From assembly GCA_003952965.2 (NCBI GenBank), contig CM025852.1, positions 5,710,753-5,774,752 on the forward strand: a stretch of DNA of 64,000 nucleotides, read 5' to 3'. The DNA comes from Morella rubra. Taxonomy: Eukaryota > Streptophyta > Magnoliopsida > Fagales > Myricaceae. This document shows positions 34,578-46,527 of the stretch, piece after piece. The position numbers and the translations under genes were made by a program. Each line of letters opens with the position of its first letter. The stretch's first letter is position 1. The notes beneath the pieces are model-generated. The model was not told the DNA's origin, did not search any database, and worked only from the letters and a program-made list of their open reading frames with translations.

Positions 34578-37500
34578 CAAAATAATAGCCCAAATTAATT
34601 CAGCTTAAAACTTAGACACCTATTATCGATGAAAATGTGGGAAATGGATTATTTAGGGATTTATAGTACAACAACTAAATTAAAAATAGTCCAAATGAAT
34701 TAATTCAAAAATAGATATCATAATGTTGCAGAAAATGAAGTAAATAGAGTGATGGAAAAGTTATAGACCGAGTGATAAATTAGAAAAAATCCTGTAAATT
34801 AATTTGTTCAAATATTAGGTACCATAATATTATGGTAAATGAACCAAATAGATCAATGGAAAACTTAAATGAAACAAATAGATTAAGGGAGGAGTTATAG
34901 TGCAAAAGAGAAATGAAAAATAGGCCAAACTAATTACTTAAAAAAATTAAATATCGTAGACTTATAGACCAAAATACAATTTGAAAATCCTGTAATTTAA
35001 TTTGCTAAAAAATTAAATAACATAACATGATGGAAAATTGTCAAACAGATTACTGGAAGACTTATAAACCAAAATATAAATAAAAAATAACCCATTTTAA
35101 GTAGTTTAAAAATTAGCTATCTTAATATCGATGAAAATGGGGAAAATATATTAATGGAATAGAAATGTAGCAAAATGTATGTTCAAATGGCCGAAGGATA
35201 ATTGAAAAATAGTCCAGTTTTATTAGTTCAAAAATTAGATACCATAATATTGAAAAAAAAATGAAGCAAAAAGAGATTAATGGAAGAGTTATAGACCAAA
35301 AGATAAATTAGAAATCCTTTAAATTAATTTGTTCAAAAATTAGATACCATATTATTGTGGTAAATGAGCCAAATAGGACAATGGAAGACTTATAGACCAA
35401 AATATAAACAAAAAATAGCCCAAATTAATTTAGCTTAAAACTTAGACACCCTATTTTGAAGAAAATGTGGGAAATGGATTATTTAAGGATTTATAGTACA
35501 ATAGCTAAATTAAAAATAGTCCAAATGAATTAATTCAAAAAATAGATATCATAATGTTGCAGAAAATGAAGTAAATAGAGTAATGGAAAAGTTATAGACC
35601 GAAGATAAATTAGAAAAAATCCTGTAAATTAATTTGTTCAAATATTAGGTACCATAATATTATGGTAAATGAACCAAAATAGATCAATGGAAAACTTAAA
35701 AAAACAAATAGATTAAGGGAGGAGTTATAGTGCAAAAGAGAAATGAAAAATAGGCCAAACTAATTACTTAAAAAAATTAAATATCGTAGACTTATAGACC
35801 AAAATACAATTTGAAAATCCTGTAATTTAATTTGCTAAAAAATTAAATAACATAACATGATGGAAAATTGTCAAACAGATTACTGGAAGACTTATAAACC
35901 AAAATATAAATAAAAAATAACCCATTTTAAGTAGTTTAAAAATTAGCTACCTTAATATCGATGAAAATGGGGAAAATATATTAATGGAATAGAAATGTAG
36001 CAAAATGTATGTTCAAATGGCCGAAGGATAATTGAAAAATAGTCCAGTTTTATTAGTTCAAAAATTAGATACCATAATATTGAAAAAAAAAATGAAGCAA
36101 AAAGAGATTAATGGAAGAGTTATAGACCAAAAGATAAATTAGAAATCCTTTAAATTAATTTGTTCAAAAATTAGATACCATATTATTGTGGTAAATGAGC
36201 CAAATAGGACAATGGAAGACTTATAGACCAAAATATAAACAAAAAATAGCCCAAATTAATTTAGCTTAAAACTTAGACACCCTATTATTGAAGAAAATGT
36301 GGGAAATGGATTATTTAAGGATTTATAGTACAATAGCTAAATTAAAAATAGTCCAAATTAATTAATTCAAAAAATAGATATCATAATGTTGCAGAAAACG
36401 AAGTAAATAGAGTAATGGAAAAGTTATAGACCGAAAGATAAATTAGAAAAAATCCTGTAAATTAATTTGTTCAAATATTAGGTACCATAATATTATGGTA
36501 AATGAACCAAATAGATCAATGGAAAACTTAAATGAAACAAATAGATTAAGGGAGGAGTTATAGTGCAAAAGAGAAATGAAAAATAGGCCAAACTAATTAC
36601 TTAAAAAAATTAAATATCGTAGACTTATAGACCAAAATACAATTTGAAAATCCTGTAATTTAATTTGCTAAAAAATTAAATAACATAACATGATGGAAAA
36701 TTGTCAAACAGATTACTGGAAGACTTATAAACCAAAATATAAATAAAAAATAACCCATTTTAAGTAGTTTAAAAATTAGCTATCTTAATATCGATGAAAA
36801 TGGGGAAAATATATTAATGGAATAGAAATGTAGCAAAATGTAAGTTCAAATGGCCGAAGGATAATTGAAAAATAGTCCAGTTTTATTAGTTCAAAAATTA
36901 GATACCATAATATTGAAAAAAAAAATGAAGCAAAAAGAGATTAATGGAAGAGTTATAGACCAAAAGATAAATTAGAAATCCTTTAAATTAATTTGTTCAA
37001 AAATTAGATACCATATTATTATGGTAAATGAGCCAAATAGGACAATGGAAAGACTTATAGACCAAAATATAAACAAAAAATAGCCCAAATTAATTTAGCT
37101 TAAAACTTAGACACCCTTTTATTGAAGAAAATGTGGGAAATGGATTATTTAAGGATTTATAGTACAATAGCTAAATTAAAAATAGTCCAAATTAATTAAT
37201 TCAAAAAATAGATATCATAATGTTGCAGAAAATGAAGTAAATAGAGTAATGGAAAAGTTATAGACCGAAAGATAAATTAGAAATCCTGTAAATTAATTTG
37301 TTCAAATATTAGGTACCATAATATTATGGTAAATGAACCAAATAGATCAATGGAAAACTTAAATGAAACAAATAGATTAAGGGAGGAGTTATAGTGCAAA
37401 AGAGAAATGAAAAATAGGCCAAACTAATTACTTAAAAAAATTAAATATCGTAGACTTATAGACCAAAATACAATTTGAAAATCCTGTAAATTAATTTGCT

Positions 37501-39781
37501 AAAAAATTAAATAACATAACATGATGGAAAATTGTCAAACAGATTACTGGAAGACTTATAAACCAAAATATAAATAAAAAATAACCCATTTTAAGTAGTT
37601 TAAAAATTAGCTACCTTAATATCGATGAAAATGGGGAAAATATATTAATGGAATAGAAATGTAGCAAAATGTAAGTTCAAATGGCCGAAGGATAATTGAA
37701 AAATAGTCCAGTTTTATTAGTTCAAAAATTAGATACCATAATATTGAAAAAAAAATGAAGCAAAAAGAGATTAATGGAAGAGTTATAGACCAAAAGATAA
37801 ATTAGAAATCCTTTAAATTAATTTGTTCAAAATTAGATACCATATTATTGTGGTAAATGAGCCAAATAGGACAATGGAAGACTTATAGACCAAAATATAA
37901 ACAAAAAATAGCCCAAATTAATTTAGCTTAAAACTTAGACACCCTTTTTTGAAGAAAATGTGGGAAATGGATTATTTAAGGATTTATAGTACAATAGCTA
38001 AATTAAAAATAGTCCAAATTAATTAATTCAAAAAATAGATATCATAATGTTGCAGAAAATGAAGTAAATAGAGTGATGGAAAAGTTATAGACCGAAAGAT
38101 AAATTAGAAAAAATCCTGTAAATTAATTTGTTCAAATATTAGTACCATAATATTATGGTAAATGAACCAAATAGATCAATGGAAAACTTAAATGAAACAA
38201 ATAGATTAAGGGAGGAGTTATAGTGCAAAAGAGAAATGAAAAATAGGCCAAACTAATTACTTAAAAAAATTAAATATCGTAGACTTATAGACCAAAATAC
38301 AATTTGAAAATCCTGTAATTTAATTTGCTAAAAAATTAAATAACATAACATGATGGAAAATTGTCAAACAGATTACTGGAAGACTTATAAACCAAAATAT
38401 AAATAAAAAATAACCCATTTTAAGTAGTTTAAAAATTAGCTACCTTAATATCGATGAAAATGGGGAAAATATATTAATGGAATAGAAATGTAGCAAAATG
38501 TATGTTCAAATGGCCGAAGGATAATTGAAAAATAGTCCAGTTTTATTAGTTCAAAAATTAGATACCATAATATTGAAAAAAAAATGAAGCAAAAAGAGAT
38601 TAATGGAAGAGTTATAGACCAAAAGATAAATTAGAAATCCTTTAAATTAATTTGTCAAAAATTAGATACCATATTATTGTTGGTAAATGAGCCAAATTGG
38701 ACAATGGAAGACTTATAGACCAAAATATAAACAAAAATAGCCCAAATTAATTTAGCTTAAAACTTAGACACCCTTTTATTGAAGAAAATTATTATTTAAC
38801 AATAGTAAAAATAGTCCAAATTAAAAATTCAAAAAATAGATATCATAATGTTGCAGAAAATGAAGTAAATAGATGATGGAAAAGTTATAGACCGAAAGAT
38901 AAATTAGAAAAAATCCTGTAAATTAATTTGTTCAAATATTAGGTACCATAATATTATGGTAAATGAACCAAATAGATCAATGGAAAACTTAAATGAAACA
39001 AATAGATTAAGGGAGGAGTTATAGTGCAAAAGAGAAATGAAAAATAGGCCAAACTAATTACTTAAAAAAATTAAATATCGTAGACTTATAGACCAAAATA
39101 CAATTTGAAAATCCTGTAAATTAATTTGCTAAAAAATTAAATAACATAACATGATGGAAAATTGTCAAACAGATTACTGGAAGACTTATAAACCAAAATA
39201 TAAATAAAAAATAACCCATTTTAAGTAGTTTAAAAATTAGCTACTTAATATCGATGAAAATGGGGAAAATATATTAATGGAATAGAAATGTAGCAAAATG
39301 TATGTTCAAATGGCCGAAGGATAATTGAAAAATAGTCCAGTTTTATTAGTTCAAAAATTAGATACCATAATATTGAAAAAAAATGAAGCAAAGAGATTAA
39401 TGGAAGAGTTATAGACCAAAAGATAAATTAGAAATCCTTTAAATTAATTTGTTCAAAAATTAGATACCATATTATTATGGTAAATGAGCCAAATAGGACA
39501 ATGGAAGACTTATAGACAAAATATAAAAAAAAAAATAGCAAAAATATAGCCCAAATTAATTTAGCTTAAAACTTAGACACCCTTTATTGAAGAAAATGTG
39601 GGAAATGGATTATTTAAGGATTTATAGTACAATAGCTAAATTAAAAATAGTCCAAATAATTAATTCAAAAAATAGATATCATAATGTTGCAGAAAACGAA
39701 GTAAATAGAGTAATGGAAAAGTTATAGACCGAAAGATAAATTAGAAAAAATCCTGTAAATTAATTTGTTCAAATATTTAGG
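34578..39781 (-). repeat. Right arm of the array, inverted, ~6.3 copies
   Basis: The same ~831-bp unit in reverse orientation; the 18-bp palindrome recurs at 34820, 35650, 36483, 37314, 38143 and 38944. One unit is shorter (about 801 bp) owing to small losses near 38780-38880. The arm starts inside the third monomer of a unit (reverse), whereas the left arm stops early in the eighth monomer. It ends at 39781 against the left LTR of element C. Confidence 0.92.
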
Positions 39782-41100
39782 TGTAATCCTAGGATTAAGG
39801 CAACCCAAGAGGGGGTGAATTGGGTTTCAAAACTTTTTCGAAACTCACCCTTTAGAAAGTGTTTGCTAGCTATAAGTCTCACAAAGAGAAGTGATTGCAA
39901 TAAAAGATTGAACACAAGAATATATATTGCAACTTAAATAGGAAATAAAACTTAGAATAAGAAACTAATAGCACAATGTAATGAGATGAGGGAAGAGAAG
40001 CAAACACAAGATTTTTAGGTGGTTCGGCAAACCCGCCTACATCCACCCCTCAAGCTCCTTTACCGAGCCTTGAGGTTTTTTTTCACTATGCTCCCTTCAA
40101 CCAAGGGAAAGCCTTCCTTACACTTGAGCTTGAGAAACACCTCTTCAAGCCTCAAGAACGAGTTTGAGAACAAACCTCTCTAAACTCCTTCTTTTGATGA
40201 ACAAACCTCACCAAAAGGAAACAAGAGAATCACTCTCTTAATAGTGTATAGGATGAACGAAAATACTCACTAAAACTCCCTTGATGGAGTAGATATTACA
40301 ATTAGAAATTTCTATCTCTTAAGCTTCACACAACAACAAGGATGTGAAAGTGTTGATTATGTGTGAATGATGTTTGAACAAGGATTGAAAGGTTTTAGAT
40401 CACTCTTGGCTTTTGCAAAATGATTTTGTTTTTCAGCTTTTTAAAAGGCGTAGGAATGGCTTTATATAGGCCTCATAAGAAAAATAGCCGTTTATAGCCG
40501 TTGGAGTCGAGCTGTTAAAAAATCTCGATGAACCGGTCGACCGCTACATGAACCGGTCGACCGCTGCAGGTTTACGTTACAACGGTCATAATGTCAGAAG
40601 TCAGAACAGCTCTTTTTTAAACTTTTTCAAACCAACCGGTCGACCGCTATACCAAGCGGTTGAAGACCGGTCGACCGCTACATGAGCCGGTCGACCTCCT
40701 CAACTTAAGCACATGATCCGGTTGTTTTAAAACCAATTTTGACCAACTTAAAATACCCAATTTTAAAGACTAACTTTCCATAAGTATATAAAAAGTTTGG
40801 GAATTTGATTGGGATATTTTAAAGCCATTTAAAAATATTTTTTTAAATCTTCAAAACAAGAGGTAAAACATTTCATGCATGTTTTGAAGAAATATGCAAG
40901 TGTGTGGTTCAAATCCTTGTTAAAGATGAAGACTTAGAGTTACAAAGATTACCCTAGCATCTTGAGTCTTCACTTTAAGAGCACTTCCATTGAAGGAGAT
41001 GTTACTTGATCCCTTCGTGCTCATTTTGGATCCGCTTTGCTTCACATCTCAATTCTTCTATTGTTATCATCAAAACATTGATTGTGACTAAAAGCCAACA
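39782..41100 (-). repeat. 3' LTR of element C (1319 bp)
   Basis: Minus strand TGTTGGCTTTTAGTC at 41100 to GGATTACA at 39782. GGTCGACC palindromes lie at about 40535-40695 and a TATA box at about 40470. By eye it is closest to the 3' LTR of element B. Confidence 0.9.
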
Positions 41101-41435
41101 ATCTCCCCCTTTTTGATGATGACAATAAATTAATTGATCTTCCTTTTGTTGATCTTGTCTCCCCCTATCTTTTGTACTTTGATGTGGGGTTGTAAACATT
41201 TTAATACCTCAATGACAAAATGTTAGCATATAATATGAATGAGATTGCGTGTGAATAATAAAGAACTTTTCATATCAAAGAAGCAGTACATCAAAGTGTG
41301 CAGTACAAAATAAAAAAAAGACTATTCTCTCCCCCTTTGTCATCATAAAAAAGAAGTACATAAGCAAAGAAAAAAAATAATCGAAGAAAAGAAAGAAAAA
41401 TACAAAAGACAAATGAAATGCATATGCAATGTAAA
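41101..41435 (-). other. 3' untranslated region of element C
   Basis: Three GGGGGAG purine tracts on the minus strand (near 41106, 41161 and 41333), as in A and B. No coding. Confidence 0.6.
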
Positions 41436-42630
41436 TCATGGAGGAGGAAAGCGGGCCATAAAAGTTCTCATCTCTCCAAAGAACTGCCTCTGCTCCTCTT
41501 GCATAGAAGTAAGACTATCTTGAATGAACTTGTTCTGTGCCTCATGCATAGCAAGCATCCTCGCCTCGAAAGCAGTGAATCGAGTATCAGAGGGAGAGGG
41601 AAGGTCGGAATCTCGAGTAGGGGAAGGAATGATGGGATCAGCAGCCAAATCAGCATCTACATCAAACTCCATCGCCTCAGCATCTATCTCCTCACCCTCA
41701 GGCTCATCCTCAGCCTCAGCCACAGCAACACCTTCATCCTCATCACTATCCTGACGCTTCGGCACCCAAGTATTTCTGGAAGTCCTTCTATAACCCATTC
41801 GGGTTAGGACCGTAGCGTCAAAGTGTTCACACTTGGTCAAAGTGTCTCGCTCGCGAGAACTGAGTGCAACCCCAAAATATCGAAATATCTTGGTAAACAG
41901 TAAGCCATATGGAAGATTCTTTTTAGACTCACATGCTGCTTCCATATGTTTGAGCATAATATAAGGAAGGTTGAACTTTTTCTCTTTCAGAAGTCGCTCA
42001 ATCACGAAGACATCCATAAAAGTCACCTCCTCTCGGTGCCCACCCCGAGGAATTAGGTTATGGGTGCAAATCAAATGAAGTAACCTCGAACGTATGGATA
42101 GTTGGTTGGCATGGATCTTCCTAGGTACATCTTCTGCCACACCATTACCTAGGAGGTAAACTAGGGCGGCTCCATAATCAAAGCCCTTACACACGGGCCA
42201 AGTTTTAAACTCATAGGCCCGAATCCCGACATGTGGGATACCCAAAATATCTCCTAGAATAACTTCATTTAAAATAATATCTCGTCCCCAACCGTACTCT
42301 TCACGGTAAATAAACCTCCAGCTTCCCACCCTACAGTCAAATTAGCAAAGAAAAGCCTAACATATTTGGGAAACACTTCGGTACCCATATCCAATAAATT
42401 TCTCCAACCCTGCTTCAAAAATGGACGCTCAATTTCAAAATCCGAAAGTGATTCTACATTCACTTTCCTTCCCCCAACATGACTTTTCTCTTTGAAAAGT
42501 CATTATAATACTTCTCAGCACATTCAGGATTACGGAAAAAATAATCAGGCTCACCCGTTTGATCCGCTGAAAAACGAGAGGAACTAGCTCGCTCATTTCC
42601 AACCATGGCAGCATGCTTTGTCCTTGGCAT
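41436..42630 (-). pseudogene. Extra gene downstream of pol in element C
   Basis: Starts MPRTKHAAMVGNERAS at 42630. Most of it is one open frame (42329-41436, 297 codons) holding the blocks GIRAYEFKTWPVCKG, LIPRGGHREEVTFMDVFVIERLL, GYRRTSRNTWVPKR, the acidic tail, and the full helical C-terminus (FEARMLAMHEAQNKFIQD, EEQRQFFGEMRTFMARF). The last part suggests a short coiled coil. It is broken near the N-terminal side. No membrane segment or signal peptide is seen, and the function is unknown. Confidence 0.8.
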
Positions 42631-42884
42631 GATGATTGAGAGTGAGAAAATGAGAGGAAAAGGGGTGAAATGTGAAAATTTAGGGTTAGGGTTTCAAAGG
42701 GGGCCGAAATCACTAATAAGTGAATGCTTGATGGATTTTGAGGTGAATCCACACAAAAAGTGAGGGTTTTGGCCGAATTTGATGGGCTAAAATGAGTGGG
42801 ATGGATTATAGGACGGATTATGGTGTTTTGAGAGGATTTGAAAGGGTTTGAGTCGAGAGAGGAGAAGCGGTTCAAGTGAGAAGA

Positions 42885-43035
42885 AGGTGCGGTCGACCAA
42901 AATGTGACTGTAGTATATATACGATCGACCGCTTGATGTAGCGGTTGATGTACATCGACCGCTTGGTAGAACTAGTTCTACAAACCGGTCGACCGCTTCG
43001 TGTAGCGGTTCCACATGGTCGACCGCTACAGAGAA
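42885..43035 (-). promoter_or_regulatory. Putative internal promoter of the extra gene, element C
   Basis: On the minus strand, clustered GGTCGACC palindromes lie between 43030 and 42930, then TATATATA (42914-42921), then another GGTCGACC at about 42892. The extra gene starts at 42630. The layout matches A and B although the bases between the palindromes vary. Confidence 0.6.
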
Positions 43036-43185
43036 CAGCCTTTGAAAAAATAAGTTTTTAGTGCCCAAAATGAAATGAAATGATGTATTTGATGAATTGC
43101 AAGCATGTAACAATATATAAAGACATTCTAAACATGTTTAAAACATCAAAACGATGAAAATCCGTGGAAATCAATAAAATTCATA

Positions 43186-46100
43186 TCAAAGATCATTTGC
43201 ATCTAAAAACCCAATTTCTCGTCTAAGATCACGAAATCTGTCATTACTCAAGGGTTTTGTGAAAATATCAGCTAGTTGATGCTCAGTACCAATGAAATCA
43301 AGTGAGATGTCACCTTTTTGAATATGATCTCTTAGAAAATGATGTCTCACTTCAATGTGTTTAGTCCTTGAGTGTTGGATGGGATTCTTGGACAAGTTGA
43401 TAGCACTAGTGTTATCACATTTGATGGGTATACTCAAATTCCAGTCCAAAATCTTTGAGAGTTTGTTTCATCCACAACACTTGAGCACAACAACTACCGG
43501 CCGCTATGTATTCCGCTTCGGTTGTTGATAAAGCAACCGAGTTTTGTTTCTTGCTACTCCAAGAAACTAAAGACGATCCTAGGAAATGACAAGTACCACT
43601 AGTACTTTTTCTCTCGACTTTGCACCCGGCAAAGTCGGCATCGGAATAGCTTACTAGGTTCATGTGAGTGTCTCTAGGATACCAAAGTCCTAGGTCAATA
43701 GTACCCAAAAGATATCGAAAAATTCTTTTTATGGCACAAAAATGAGATTCTTTAGGACAGGCTTGGAATCTAGCACATAAACACACACTAAACATAATAT
43801 CCGGCCTACTAGCCGTCAAATAGAGGAGAGCTCCAATCATACCTCTATATTTGGTGATGTCCACCTTTTTACCTTTTTCATCCGCATCAAGCTTTAGCGA
43901 TGTGCTCATTGGTGTTTCGGCCACTTTCAAGTTCTCCATTCCAAAGCGTTTGAGTAGATCCTTTATATACTTGGCTTGGTTTATGAAGATTCCTTCTTTG
44001 GATTGCTTGATTTGTAGTCCAAGGAAGAAGTTAAGCTCACCCATCATACTCATCTCAAATTCTTCATGCATAAATTTGGAAAATTCTTGACAAAGAGAGT
44101 CATTAGTAGCACCGAATATGATGTCATCCACATAAATTTGCACAATTATAATATCATTGTTTTTGGACTTGGTGAAAAGTGTTGTGTCAACTTTACCCAT
44201 GGAAAAACCTTTTTCAACAAGGAAAGTTTTAAGTCTATCATACCAAGCTCTAGGAGCTTGCTTTAGTCCATACAAAGCCTTTTTTAATTTGAAAACAAAC
44301 TTTGGATAAGCTTCATTTTGAAAACCTTGTGGTTGTTCTACATAGACTTCTTCCATGATAAATCCATTCAAAAAAGCACTTTTCACATCCATTTGATAAA
44401 GCATAAAATTTTTATAACAAGCAAAGGCCAAAAGCATTCTAATTGATTCCAAACGTGCTACGGGTGCATATGTTTCATCATAATCAATTCCTTCTTCTTG
44501 ATTATAGCCCTTAGCAACCAACCTAGCTTTGTTTCTAACAATAGTACCGTGCTCATCAACCTTGTTCCTAAAGACCCATTTTGTGCCAATAATGGTTTGA
44601 TCCTTGGGTCTAGGGACAAGTTCCCAAACTTGATTTCTCTCAAATTGGTTTAACTCTTCTTGCATTGCCAAAAACCAACTTTCGTCGTTTTCGGCTTCAA
44701 GAAAAGTCTTTGGTTCAATTTGAGACACAAATGCAAGATGATTACAAATATTTCTAAGTGAAGCTCTAGTTTTAGTTCCATGAGAGGGATCACCAATAAT
44801 TAACTCTTGAGGGTGACTAGTAGCATACCTCCATTCTTTAGGGAGTTCTTGTGAAGTACCTTCTCCTTGCAATGGTTGAATAATTTCTTTACTTGACGAT
44901 TGAGCTTCCTTGGTTTGAGTGGGGTTGTCCTTGATCTCAAGTTCTTCCATCTCCCCCTCAATATCTTCAATATCTACACTTGCATTTTTCTCAAATGGAC
45001 CATTAATTTCATCAAAAGTGATATGCATTGATTCTTCAACACAAAGAGTCCTTTTGTTATAAACTCTATAAGCTTTACTCGAATTAGAGTATCCAAGGAA
45101 AATTCCAACATCGGTTTTAGAATCAAATTTTCCAAGGTTGTCTTTGGTATTTAAAATGAAGCATTTACAACCAAAAACTTTGAAATAATGGATGTTGGGT
45201 TTTCTATCTTTCCAAAGCTCATAAGGAGTTTTCTTCAAAGTGGGTCTCATAGAAACTCTATTCAAAACATAGCAAGATGTGTTGACGGCCTCGGCCCAAA
45301 AATATTTTGGTAACTTATTTTCATTTAAAATAGTTCTTGCCATCTCTTGAATAGTTCTATTCTTTCTCTCAACAACTCCATTTTGTTGAGGAGTTCTAGG
45401 TGTTGAAAAATTATGCTCATAACCATTCATGCTACAAAAAGATTCAAACTTCTCATTTATGAATTCACCACCATGGTCACTTCTAATGGCCACAATGGTG
45501 TATCCTTTTGCATTTTGCACCCTTTTTGAGAATTTAATGAACTCATGAATGGCTTCATCTTTTGAAGCTAAAAACAAAATCCAAGTGAACCTAGAGTAGT
45601 CATCCACAATTACAAAGGCATAGGACTTTCCACCAAGACTTTGAATTCTTGATGGACCAAATAAATCCAAATGAAGTAATTGTAGAGGTCTACTAGTTGA
45701 AATGAAGTTTTTGGATTTAAAAGAGGTTTTCACTTGTTTTCCCATTTGACAAGCTTCACAAACTTGGTCTTTTTCAAAATTCAATTTAGGTAGCCCATTC
45801 ACAAGATCATGCTTAGAGATTTTCAAAATTTGATGCATGCTTGCATGACCCAATCTTCTATGCCATAGCCAACTATCATTTACATTGACCACAAGACAAT
45901 TATCCACACAAGCATTTTGATCAATGTCAATCTTGTACACATTTGAGTTCCTATGGCCAATAAACAATAATTTTCCATCTATGACATTTTCAATAAGACA
46001 TTGAGAAGATTCAAATATAACTCTATAACCTTTATCACAAAGTTGACTAATACTAAGCAAGTTATGCTTCAATTTATCAACTAATAGGACATTTTCAATT

Positions 46101-46249
46101 AAAGGAAGAGAGTTACCACCAATATTACCTATACCAATGATTTTCCCTTTGGAGTTGTCGCCAAATGTTACATTTCCACCTTTGATGGTTGATAGGCTTG
46201 AGAATCTTGATGGGTCACCGGTCATGTGTCTTGAACAACCACTATCCAA
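43186..46249 (-). pseudogene. pol of element C
   Basis: A frame of 944 codons (46249-43415) runs from the protease ([12 protein letters not shown]) through integrase, reverse transcriptase (YVDDIIFG) and most of RNase H. The last 87 codons sit in a neighbouring piece ending GFLDANDL. Order and motifs are as in A. It is almost whole and very similar to A and B in protein sequence by eye, so the family was active recently. Confidence 0.9.
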
Positions 46250-46527
46250 GAACCAACTATTGCATTTCTTTTTCCTCGAGTCCTATAAAACAAAATCAAG
46301 ATGAAGCTTTTGGTACCCAAATCTTTTTGGGTCCATTTGGGTTAGCAATAGTTCCTTTGGAACCCATATCTTTCTAAGAGCTTTGCATCCAAGTTTCTTG
46401 AGAGGACAATCAAATATTAGATGTCCATTCTTGTTGCAAAAGTTACAAGTATGAAGAGATTCATTTGAGGATTTAGCTTTGACAAAGAAGTTTTTGAAAT
46501 ACTTTTCATTTTTATGAGGCTTGTAGC

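Larger units (their letters stand above)
28385..41100. repeat. Core of a large imperfect palindrome (LTR + array / array + LTR)
   Basis: Reading outward from about 34577, the two sides carry the same order in opposite orientation: higher-order tandem repeat, then a SIRE LTR whose end abuts the same base of the repeat unit. The B-side junction is ...GGATTTACA|CCTAATATTTGAAC. The C-side junction, reverse-complemented, is ...GGATTACA|CCTAAATATTTGAAC. Inverted similarity continues outward through elements B and C to about 20205 and 49298. The part beyond the LTRs may reflect family similarity rather than one duplication. The junction is not a perfect mirror: about 325 bases of repeat are unpaired at the centre. 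Confidence 0.8.

Noticed and set aside
29699-39781. CRISPR-like or viral array
   Set aside because: Repeats are contiguous ~831-bp units with no short repeat-spacer pattern, in an AT-rich plant context.
29699-39781. Centromeric satellite
   Set aside because: The sequence alone gives no position on the chromosome. Unit length does not match the usual 150-180 bp centromere repeats, so no claim is made.
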